The notes below the pieces were generated by a model. The model was not told the DNA's origin, ran no database searches, and saw only the letters and a program-made list of their open reading frames with translations. A stretch of DNA of 64,000 bases from AP-15 sp963814865 (GTDB lineage Bacteria > Pseudomonadota > Alphaproteobacteria > ATCC43930 > CGMCC-115725): NCBI GenBank assembly GCA_963814865.1, contig CAWFEN010000007.1:124001-188000 (forward strand), given 5' to 3'. The number at the start of each line of letters is the position of its first letter. Position 1 is the stretch's first letter. Below are positions 26,236-33,621 of the stretch, in pieces. A program made the translations under genes and the position numbers.

Positions 26236-27525
26236 TCAGGTGTCGAGGTCCAGCGCGTAAACCTCTCTCGCCTCCCGCACGCCGCGCAGCTGGTGCCGGC
26301 CGAGGGGCCGAAGACGGCCGCCGCCGGTTGTCGCGCCGGCGAACTCGGCGGAGACCAGCACTTTGGCGCCCAAGGGCTCGCACAGCGTCTCGATGCGCGC
26401 CGCCTCGTTGACCGCCGGGCCGATGACCGTGAAGTCGAGTCGGTCGACCGCGCCGACATTGCCGTAAAGCACCTCGCCGATATGGAGCGCCAGATCGACC
26501 GCGGCGGCGGGCTTGCCGGCCTCCCGGCGCGCGGCGTTCAGACGGTCGATTGCCTGCATTGCCTCGGACGCCGCATCGAGCGCGCGACGGCAGGTCTGAT
26601 CCTGCATCGCATCCGCACAAGGAAAAATCGCCAGCATCCCGTCGCCGAGGAATTTGAGCACCTGGCCGCCGCGCCGGCGCAGCGGGGCGGTCAGGGTCTC
26701 GAAGATCTCGTCGAGCATCTCGATGACGACGAGACCCGGCGTGCCGTCGGCGATCGCGGTAAAGCCGCGGATGTCGGCATACCACAGCACCGCGCGAATG
26801 CTCTCGACCGAGCCGCGCGCCACCGCCCCGGCATGCACGCGCCGCCCGGCATCGCCGCCCAGATACGCCCCGAGCAGGCCCGCGGCGATGGTGTGGCCGG
26901 CATGCGCCATCATGGCGAGCGATACCGCGGGCAGCACCGCCCGCAACAGCAGCAGATCGTTGTCACGGAACCCGCCGGGCCGGTCGGTCGTGAAGGAATA
27001 GCCCATGCCGGTTCCGCGGGACGGGTTGGCGTCCGCGCCAAAGCGTACGACCTCCGCGAAATAATCGGTAGCGCCGGCGGCGGCATGACCCTCGAGGTTT
27101 GGAAAATCGAATCGTGCCAGGGGCCCGGCGAGGCGCCGGCGCAGGTGGAGCCAAGGCTCCGCCTCCTGGTCGATGGTCTCAAACTGGCGGATCAAGTGGC
27201 CAAAGGGGCTGTTCGCGACGCTCTCCTCGTACTCGCCGCCCCGCTCGAATTGCGCCGGCTCCACGCCATCAAGATCGCGCCGCCAGGTGTAGCCATATCC
27301 GCCCCACTGGGGATGCAGGGTACGCATGCCGATAAAGGCGCGCGTCAGCGGAACGCCGGCCTCGACGAGGCGTCGGCAGAGACCATCGAGCAGAACGTCG
27401 GCGGCTGCGCCGAGCAGTCCCTGGCGCGTCGCCCAGACATTCAACTCGATGATTTTCAGTCCGAGGACGCTGTCGAAGCTTGACGGGCGCAACCGCGGGC
27501 CAGTCGAAGGCCGGTCGCTCGTCAA
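26236..27525 (-). CDS. Class III adenylate/guanylate cyclase
   Basis: A 429-residue cytosolic protein. Residues ~20-220 form an N-terminal sensor-like region with no named domain (FIGMRTLHPQWGGYGYTWRRD; similar N-termini precede cyclases in rhizobia). Residues ~245-420 are the class III catalytic domain: VLWYADIRGFTAIAD carries a metal Asp, then VLKFLGDGMLAIFP, VDLALHIGEVLYGNVG and FTVIGPAVNEAARIE. cAMP synthesis is most likely, with Lys/Asp in KFLGDG setting purine choice. No membrane helix is evident. It sits 15 bases before the DUF29 gene on the same strand. Confidence 0.88.
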   Translation of the reverse strand: MTSDRPSTGPRLRPSSFDSVLGLKIIELNVWATRQGLLGAAADVLLDGLCRRLVEAGVPLTRAFIGMRTLHPQWGGYGYTWRRDLDGVEPAQFERGGEYEESVANSPFGHLIRQFETIDQEAEPWLHLRRRLAGPLARFDFPNLEGHAAAGATDYFAEVVRFGADANPSRGTGMGYSFTTDRPGGFRDNDLLLLRAVLPAVSLAMMAHAGHTIAAGLLGAYLGGDAGRRVHAGAVARGSVESIRAVLWYADIRGFTAIADGTPGLVVIEMLDEIFETLTAPLRRRGGQVLKFLGDGMLAIFPCADAMQDQTCRRALDAASEAMQAIDRLNAARREAGKPAAAVDLALHIGEVLYGNVGAVDRLDFTVIGPAVNEAARIETLCEPLGAKVLVSAEFAGATTGGGRLRPLGRHQLRGVREAREVYALDLDT

Positions 27526-27681
27526 GACTGACCGCTCGTCAAAGGCCCGTCGCTCATGAAAGGCTGGCCCTGGGCTGTTCGATCCGGCTAATAGCTATGG
27601 AGTGGCGGCCATTTCTGCAAACCGTTTTCGCCGGCCGCCTCGATTTCACCCCGCCGGACGAGCCAGATTTGGAGCCCGAAG

Positions 27682-28446
27682 GTGCTGGACCGCATCCTGC
27701 TGACGAATGACGATGGCATCGCCGCGCCCGGCCTCGAAATTCTCGAGCGGATTGCCGGCGAGCTCGCGCGCGAGGTCTGGGTTGTGGCGCCGGAGCACGA
27801 CCAGAGCGGCATTTCCCATGCGGTCAGCCTGCACCACCCGATCCGCGTAACCCGGCGCGGCCCACGGCGCTATGGCATCCTGGGGACGCCCGGCGACTGC
27901 GCGGTGATGGCGGTCAGCCATCTGATGCAGGCGGCACCGCCGCAACTGCTGCTGTGCGGCGTCAATCGCGGCGCCAATCTCGGCATCGAGACGGTGTTTT
28001 CGGGCACCGTCGGCGGGGCGATGACCGGGATGATGCTGGGCATCCCGTCGATCGCGCTGAGCCAGGCCTGGACCGACCGCGCGCATGTCCGCTGGGAGAC
28101 GGCGGCGACGCTCGGTCCCGGCGTCGTCCGGCGCTTGCTGGCAGTCGGCTGGCCCGCCGCCACGTGCCTCAACGTCAATTTTCCCGATCTGCCGCCGGCC
28201 GAGACCGGGCCGCTGACCTTGGCCCGGCAGGGCGCCGGGGTCATCGAGGGGATCGATGCCGAAGGGCGGACGGACCCGCGCGGTGTGCCCTATTACTGGA
28301 TCGGTTTTCGCCGCGGTGCACGCGACCAGGGGCCGGAAAGCGACATGGATGCGCTCTTAGCCGGCCGCATCGTGGTCACCCCGCTGCGCTGCGACCGCAC
28401 CGACGAAGAGGCCTACACGCTGCTGGCACGGTCGCTGCCGCGCTGA
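27682..28446 (+). CDS. surE: 5'-nucleotidase SurE
   Basis: Survival protein SurE, a metal-dependent nucleoside 5'-monophosphatase, 254 residues. The metal-site start is ILLTNDDGIAAPGL, then APEHDQSGISHAVSLH (metal Ser and Asn regions), GTPGDCAVMA and GVNRGANLGIETVFSGTVGGAMTG. The GTG start at 27682 follows an AAGG-like site and gives the normal N-terminus. The usual neighbour pcm is absent here; the gene stands alone. Confidence 0.96.
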   Translation: MLDRILLTNDDGIAAPGLEILERIAGELAREVWVVAPEHDQSGISHAVSLHHPIRVTRRGPRRYGILGTPGDCAVMAVSHLMQAAPPQLLLCGVNRGANLGIETVFSGTVGGAMTGMMLGIPSIALSQAWTDRAHVRWETAATLGPGVVRRLLAVGWPAATCLNVNFPDLPPAETGPLTLARQGAGVIEGIDAEGRTDPRGVPYYWIGFRRGARDQGPESDMDALLAGRIVVTPLRCDRTDEEAYTLLARSLPR

Positions 28447-28724
28447 GAACCCCGACCTGAGAAGTCGTCATTCCCGCTTTCGCACAGGGCGTCCTGGGAA
28501 ATTGTGAGGGGCAAGGAGGCCGTGTACTGGCCCCTTCCGGGACAATGCAAAGCCCCCTTGCGCGGGCTTGACCCGGCCAAGGGGAGCCGGGAGAGTGGAT
28601 GCTGCCCGCTTTGCGGCCGCCGAATTTTCCCCGGACCGGCTTGCGCGGCGGCGACGGAAAAATGCCGGCATCGGCTGCTCCATTTCGGATCGATCACTGA
28701 GACCGCCGTGACCGCCCGCCATCT
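28447..28724. repeat. Intergenic region with REP-like inverted repeats
   Basis: This 278-base gap has no gene. It contains GTCATTCCCGC (28470-28480), of the kind that opens short palindromic intergenic repeats in alphaproteobacteria. It also has an interrupted inverted repeat CCCCTTG (28554-28560) / CAAGGGG (28578-28584) with inner CGGG/CCCG arms. A similar ATTCCGGCGAAGGCCGG element occurs near 57745. Copy number cannot be judged from one window. Confidence 0.35.
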
Positions 28725-29639
28725 TCAGGACGAGCGGCCGATGAAGACCCGGTGCGAGCCGTAGGACAGCCACACCCGGTGCGAGCGCAGGAAGTCGGCG
28801 CCGAGGATCAAATCGGCATCCTGCAATCCGAGCCGGGTGACGACGATGACCGGATCGCGCATGACCTCGCCGCCGATCTCCAGCCGGGTGAAACGGTGCG
28901 CATGCGACCTGACGATTTCCGCCGCCGCGCCGCGCAGATTGGCACTCGGGTCGCGCGACAGCTGCGCTCCGGTCACGCCGATCGAAGCAGCCGTTTCGGC
29001 GTCGAGGACGGTTAATTGCGCGCCGGTATCGATCAGCGCTGCGAGCGTGTGCCCATCGAGGCGCACCGGAAAGAACAGGCGGTCATGCAGCGACCGGTTA
29101 GCCGGTATCGCCGTGTAGGGCTGGCTCCAGGACGGCATGGCAACCGCGCAGGCCGGTCTCTCGTAGAGCGCCAGCCGGTCGTGCGGCAGGTCCAGATCGA
29201 CCTCGAAGCTGCTGAGAAAATCGGCTCCCAACAGCCCGTCGAGCGGTCTGCCGGCGACGTTCGGCAAGGAAATGGAGCCGACCAGCACCCGGAAATTGGC
29301 GAGGGCCGCCGTACCGAGGCCCAAGGTGTGCAGCCGCGCATCGCCGCTGACGAGACCGCCTCCGAGACTGTGCATCGGCCGTGCGTACTCGTAATGCGCC
29401 TCGATGCCGAGCTGCTTTGCCGCAACTTTGCTCAGAATGGTCCGTTCGGCGCCGGTATCGACGAGGAAGGTTGCAGTCGCCTCATTGACGCGCACCATGG
29501 CGAGCGGGACGTTGCCCATGCGCGTGACCGCGACTTCGGTCTGCCGCTCGGTCCGGCATTGCGCGCCGGCACCGGAGGCAGCCCCGACACCGAGGGCAGC
29601 CGCGAGGAGAAGGGCGGCGACCCGGACTAATATCGTCAC
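28725..29639 (-). CDS. Secreted two-domain retropepsin-like aspartic protease
   Basis: A 304-residue protein with a signal peptide (to about GAGAQ, residue 27) and two retropepsin-like units. Each has a catalytic DTGA motif (D61 in FLVDTGAERT and D204 in ALIDTGAQLT) and a downstream LLGADFL or ILGADFL, the second family signature. Single-unit family members must dimerise; a tandem form could work as a monomer, like pepsin. It lies 36 bases after the RidA-like gene on the same strand. Substrate is unknown. Confidence 0.85.
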   Translation of the reverse strand: MTILVRVAALLLAAALGVGAASGAGAQCRTERQTEVAVTRMGNVPLAMVRVNEATATFLVDTGAERTILSKVAAKQLGIEAHYEYARPMHSLGGGLVSGDARLHTLGLGTAALANFRVLVGSISLPNVAGRPLDGLLGADFLSSFEVDLDLPHDRLALYERPACAVAMPSWSQPYTAIPANRSLHDRLFFPVRLDGHTLAALIDTGAQLTVLDAETAASIGVTGAQLSRDPSANLRGAAAEIVRSHAHRFTRLEIGGEVMRDPVIVVTRLGLQDADLILGADFLRSHRVWLSYGSHRVFIGRSS

Positions 29640-29675
29640 GGCGCGGGCTCCCTTACAGTCAGGGAGTTGGCCGGT

Positions 29676-30098
29676 TCAGCCGACGGCGGCGATTCCCTGG
29701 ACCTCTACCAGCAGCTCCGGGCGCGCCAGGCCGGCGACGGTGATCAGCGCGCTCGCCGGGAAGTTGTCGCCAAAGATCTCCTTGCGCAGCTGGGTAAAGC
29801 GGTCGCCGAAGCGCGCATCGGTGATGAACACGGTCATCGTCACCATGTCGGCGAGCGTGCCGCCGGCCTCGGCCAATGTCGCCGCGAGCCGCGCGAACAC
29901 CTCCCGAACCTGACCGTCGAAATCGCCGGCGAGCGACCTGCCCGCCGCGTCCGCCACGGCTACCTGCCCGGCGAGCCAGACGATCCGGCCGCCTTCGGTG
30001 ACGACCGCCTGCGAATAGGCCCGCGCCTGCGCCGCCTCGCGCTTCAGCCAATGCCTGGCCGATTTCGTCGTCAGGGGTTCCGTCACCACCGTCTCCAT
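29676..30098 (-). CDS. RidA family (YjgF/YER057c) protein
   Basis: A 140-residue RidA-type protein. Canonical RidA hydrolyses reactive enamine/imine intermediates. The sequence shows YSQAVVTEGGRIVWLAGQVAV, DFDGQVREVFARLAATLAEAGGTLADMVTMTVFITD and a C-terminal LITVAGLARPELLVEVQGIA, where the Arg matches the position of RidA Arg105 (ARP). The usual terminal Glu (VEVQG) is present. ATG 30098 gives the normal length; a longer in-frame start exists but adds no family sequence. It precedes the retropepsin gene. Confidence 0.9.
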   Translation of the reverse strand: METVVTEPLTTKSARHWLKREAAQARAYSQAVVTEGGRIVWLAGQVAVADAAGRSLAGDFDGQVREVFARLAATLAEAGGTLADMVTMTVFITDARFGDRFTQLRKEIFGDNFPASALITVAGLARPELLVEVQGIAAVG

Positions 30099-30235
30099 GC
30101 AAGGTATGGCTGACTCGGGCGAGCTTGGCCCAGGGCGGCCGGCAAGTCCAGCCGGGACGCTGTCGACCGATCGGCTTGGACGTTCAGAACCGGCGTGGCA
30201 CATTGCCCGCCACGGCCTGGGCGACGGAGATCTGC

Positions 30236-30706
30236 ATGATTTGGCTTGATGCCCTCAAAAAAGAGGGCGCTCTCCATGCGTTATACACGCGTTTCGAGTT
30301 GGTCGTATCGGCAATCCTTCTGATATTGATCTCGCTAATCATTATCTATTCCGTAATCATACTGGCGATAACGCTGTTCAACGAATTCACCTCCGGCATC
30401 CATCTGATCGAAGCAACAGCCCTCAAAGACACGTTCGGATTGATGTTGAGCATTCTGATCTTGATCGAATTCAACCATTCTATCGCGCTGTCGCTGCGAC
30501 GGCGGTCCGGGGTGCTGCAGGTCCGCGTCATCATTCTGATCGCCATCGTAGTAATCGCGCGAAAACTCATTCTACTCGATTACGCAATCACGAGCCTGCA
30601 GATCCTGCTCGGCCTGGGCGGGCTCGCATTGTCGCTGGGGGCGCTTTATTGGCTGCTCAGCGACATCGAGCATCGGCGGCGCGCAACCGGCTTGCCGGAC
30701 GATTGA
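30236..30706 (+). CDS. PsiE-like membrane protein
   Basis: A 156-residue membrane protein with about four helices (residues ~20-50, 65-85, 100-117 and 120-140), matching the phosphate-starvation-inducible PsiE family layout. Family-like parts are FNEFTSGIHLIEATALKDTFGLMLSILILIEFNHSI and VRVIILIAIVVIARKLILLDY. The DNA is less GC-rich than its neighbours, mostly because of the Ile-rich helices. Function is unknown. ATG 30236 was chosen over in-frame starts in the RidA promoter area. Confidence 0.75.
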   Translation: MIWLDALKKEGALHALYTRFELVVSAILLILISLIIIYSVIILAITLFNEFTSGIHLIEATALKDTFGLMLSILILIEFNHSIALSLRRRSGVLQVRVIILIAIVVIARKLILLDYAITSLQILLGLGGLALSLGALYWLLSDIEHRRRATGLPDD

Positions 30707-30915
30707 GCCGGCGGCGCAATGGCGGCCGCCAGGTAACGCGGGCTGGCCTTCGCTGCCGGAACCGTGTTTAGTCAGCGCTGCGCGGCTATCCGGCGACAGA
30801 ACATCGGGACCGCACTGCCGCCAACCGGAAGCGGTCGGCGGCCGATCGAATCGGGAGGCTCCAAAGTCACCGCGGCCCTTGCGGGCTTGATGTCCAACGA
30901 TGGAGGAGCACACCG

Positions 30916-32211
30916 ATGAAGACGACCCGCCGCCGGTATTGGGTCTTTTTCCTGCTGTTTCTGTTCAACGTCATCGCCTATGTCGACCGCGTCAATATGT
31001 CGGTGGCCGGAAAGCCGATTGCGCACGAATTCAGCTTGTCGCCGATCGCGCTCGGCTATCTGTTCTCGTCGTTTCTGTGGGCCTACGTCCTGATGATGCT
31101 GCCGGGCGGCCGGCTGATCGACCGCTGGGGCACGCATCGGGTGGCAGCGGTTGCCACCGCGGTGTGGTCGACGGCACAGATGGCGACAGGGATCGTCGGC
31201 AGCTTTGCGACGATGCTGGCGGCGCGGCTCGGCCTCGGGATCGGCGAAGCGCCGTTTGCCCCGGTGACCTACGGCACTGTCCGGTCGTGGTCGCCTTATA
31301 CCGAGCGGGGCACCGCGATCGCCGCGGTCTCCGCCGGACCGCCCCTCGGGCTGGCGCTCGGCGCACCGGCCGTGGGCTGGCTGATCGAGGCGCTGTCCTG
31401 GCGCTGGTCGTTCATCATCACCGGTGCGGTCGGGTTTGTCTGGGTCCTGATCTGGCTGAGCCTGGTCTCGACCATGGAGAAGACGCGGTGGCTGCCGCAG
31501 AGCGAGCGCGCGCAGATCCTCGCCGAGCGCGACGCCGGCATCGCGCCGCCGAGCCATGACGGCGTCGGCTATCTCGGGCTCATTCGCTGTCCCGCGATGT
31601 GGGGGCTGTTCATCTCGCAAGGGTGTCTCGTCTATACATTCTATCTCTACATGTCCTGGCTGCCGAACTACCTGCAGACGACGCGCGGCATATCGATCGT
31701 CGGATCCGGCCTCTACACCGCGATCCCTTTTGTTTTTGCGGCAGTGGTTTGCATCATCGCCAATTGGTTCGGCGACAGGCTGCTGTCGGCCGAGGCCGTG
31801 CGCGCCGGCAAGCGGCGTTATCTGGTGGCACTGTGCCTGCTGCTGACCGCCGTGGGCCTGGCCATTCCGTTTGTCCAGCCGTTGGCGGGGGTCATCGCGC
31901 TGGTGACGATCGCAGTGTCTTTTGCCAATGTCGGGCCGGCCGCCAATGGGGCGCTGGTCGCAGATATCCTGCGCTCGCCCGGCGATGCGGGCCGGGCCTT
32001 TGCATTTCTGGTTCTCGGCGGCAACACCTTTGGCCTGCTGGCGCCGATCGTGACCGGTTATGTCGTCGCCGCGACCGGCAGCTTCAACTCGGCCTTTGCC
32101 GCGGCAGGGGTATTGGCGTTGGTCGGCGCGGTAGCGGCATTGGCGCTGTCCCGCGGCACGCTCGGCGAGCACGCGGCGCCGCCGCTCGCGGCGGCCCGGC
32201 TCGCCGATTGA
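30916..32211 (+). CDS. MFS transporter (anion:cation symporter type)
   Basis: A 431-residue major facilitator with 12 predicted helices. The N-terminus YVDRVNMSVAGKPIAHEFSLSPIALGYLFSSFLWAY is typical of the ACS subfamily (glucarate, hexuronate, phthalate and nitrate-type transporters), followed by GGRLIDRWGTHR and GIGEAPFAPVTYG. It likely imports an organic acid by H+ symport. It is upstream of the decarboxylase-like gene (76 bases), which suggests uptake and catabolism of a sulfonate, keto-acid or aromatic acid, without proof. Confidence 0.87.
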   Translation: MKTTRRRYWVFFLLFLFNVIAYVDRVNMSVAGKPIAHEFSLSPIALGYLFSSFLWAYVLMMLPGGRLIDRWGTHRVAAVATAVWSTAQMATGIVGSFATMLAARLGLGIGEAPFAPVTYGTVRSWSPYTERGTAIAAVSAGPPLGLALGAPAVGWLIEALSWRWSFIITGAVGFVWVLIWLSLVSTMEKTRWLPQSERAQILAERDAGIAPPSHDGVGYLGLIRCPAMWGLFISQGCLVYTFYLYMSWLPNYLQTTRGISIVGSGLYTAIPFVFAAVVCIIANWFGDRLLSAEAVRAGKRRYLVALCLLLTAVGLAIPFVQPLAGVIALVTIAVSFANVGPAANGALVADILRSPGDAGRAFAFLVLGGNTFGLLAPIVTGYVVAATGSFNSAFAAAGVLALVGAVAALALSRGTLGEHAAPPLAAARLAD

Positions 32212-32287
32212 TCCGACCGGCAGCGGCGGATCCGATCGCAGCCATGGGCGCCGGCCGGCGGATCATGCTAGTCTCGAGCCGCGGGCT

Positions 32288-32839
32288 ATGGCGAGGAGCC
32301 GGGGCTTGAGCGAGCGGGCAGTGGCGGAAGCCGACTGGCGCGACGAGATTTTCGCGGCATTGAAGCGGGCGGAAATTCGCCAGATCGGCTATGTGCCCGA
32401 TGCCGGTCATGCGCATCTGATCGAGCTGTGCCGGAACGACCCGGAAATCCATGCCGTGCCATTGACCAGCGAGCAGGAGGGGGTGGCGCTCGCCGCCGGC
32501 GCCTGGCTCGGCGGCGCGCGTGCGGCGCTGTTGATGCAGTCGAGCGGCGTCGGCAACTGCATCAACATGCTGTCATTGGCCAAGAACTGCCGCTTCCCGC
32601 TGCTGATGCTGGTGACGATGCGCGGCGAATGGGCCGAGTTCAACCCGTGGCAGGTGCCGATGGGGACGAAGACGCAGGCGGCGCTCGAATTGATGGACGT
32701 GCTGGTCTACCGCGTCGAGCGCCCCGAGGACGCCGCCGAGACCGTCGCCGCGGCAATCGACATCGCCTTCGACGGCGATGCCGCGGCCGCCGTACTGTTG
32801 TCGCAACGGCTGATCGGCGCCAAAAGATGGGTGAAATGA
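32288..32839 (+). CDS. ThDP-binding protein, sulfopyruvate decarboxylase alpha-like
   Basis: A 183-residue protein equal to the N-terminal (pyrimidine-binding) domain of thiamine diphosphate enzymes, closest in pattern to ComD or the phosphonopyruvate decarboxylase N-half. Marks are IRQIGYVPDAGHAHLIELC, the catalytic Glu in LTSEQEGVALAAGAWLGG and LLMQSSGVGNCINMLSL. Activity needs a second subunit with the PP-binding GDG motif; none follows in the window. A TTG at 32306, preceded by GGAG, is an alternative start. Confidence 0.78.
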   Translation: MARSRGLSERAVAEADWRDEIFAALKRAEIRQIGYVPDAGHAHLIELCRNDPEIHAVPLTSEQEGVALAAGAWLGGARAALLMQSSGVGNCINMLSLAKNCRFPLLMLVTMRGEWAEFNPWQVPMGTKTQAALELMDVLVYRVERPEDAAETVAAAIDIAFDGDAAAAVLLSQRLIGAKRWVK

Positions 32840-33167
32840 TCGTGGACAACCGCGTTCTTCACCGTCGACGCCGGACCTGTCTCACCGCGTCGCGGCCGCG
32901 CCAGACCGACGATGGTCTCCGATGAAGCGATCGGGTGGCCGGACCCCGGACTAACCCAGTTCGTAGGCGACAGCGAACCGGGTTGCGCGGCTGGTTCCCG
33001 AACCTGTGCGGATCTCCGTACACGCGGTTGCGTCGGACGCGTCCGCGGAGCTAGAGTTGCGCGAAAGTGCATTTTTCTATCATAACCCTGGTGTCGAATC
33101 GCGGTCGGTCGCCGCTGCGACGGCGTCGCGACGCAATGGGCGCCAATTTTCGGGAGGGAGGACAGCA
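32840..33167. other. Gap where a beta subunit would be expected; no gene seen
   Basis: In 328 bases no frame carries the GDGS...N motif of a ThDP beta subunit or any other family sequence. GATGGTCTCCGATGAAGCGATCG and flanks contain minor open frames only. The 3' end holds the ribosome site GGGAGGGAGG of the next gene at 33151-33161. Confidence 0.5.
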
Positions 33168-33620
33168 ATGGTCAAGCTGCACGTCAACGGCCAGGAGCAT
33201 AGCTTTGATGGTGATCCATCGATGCCGCTGCTCTGGTATCTCCGCGACGAGCTGGGGCTGACCGGCACGAAATTCGGCTGCGGCATGGCGCTGTGCGGTG
33301 CCTGCACGGTCCATGTCGACGGCCAGGCCGCCCGCAGCTGCATCACCGCGATCAGCGACACCGACGGTCGCGCGGTGGTGACGATCGAAGGCCTCGACCC
33401 CGACGGCAACCACCCGGTGCAGAAGGCTTGGCGCACCTTCAACGTGCCGCAATGCGGCTATTGCCAGGCCGGCCAGATCATGCAGGCAGCGGCCATGCTG
33501 GCGACGACAAAGAACCCGTCCGAAACCGAGATCGCCAGCGTGATGAGCGGGAATATCTGTCGCTGCGGCTGCTATCAGCGCATCACTGCCGCCATCAAGG
33601 CGGCTGCGACAGGAGCGTGA
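33168..33620 (+). CDS. Aldehyde/isoquinoline oxidoreductase, 2Fe-2S subunit (IorA-like)
   Basis: The small electron-transfer subunit of a periplasmic molybdenum hydroxylase, 150 residues. It has a plant-type 2Fe-2S cluster (C38, C43, C46, C58 in KFGCGMALCGAC...SC) and a second 2Fe-2S cluster (QCGYCQAG...NICRCGC). The start at 33168 follows GGGAGGGAGG. It has no signal peptide and is presumably carried through Tat with its partner, whose gene begins two bases after its stop. Start codons further upstream lie in sequence with no family match. Confidence 0.93.
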   Translation: MVKLHVNGQEHSFDGDPSMPLLWYLRDELGLTGTKFGCGMALCGACTVHVDGQAARSCITAISDTDGRAVVTIEGLDPDGNHPVQKAWRTFNVPQCGYCQAGQIMQAAAMLATTKNPSETEIASVMSGNICRCGCYQRITAAIKAAATGA

Positions 33621-33621
33621 C

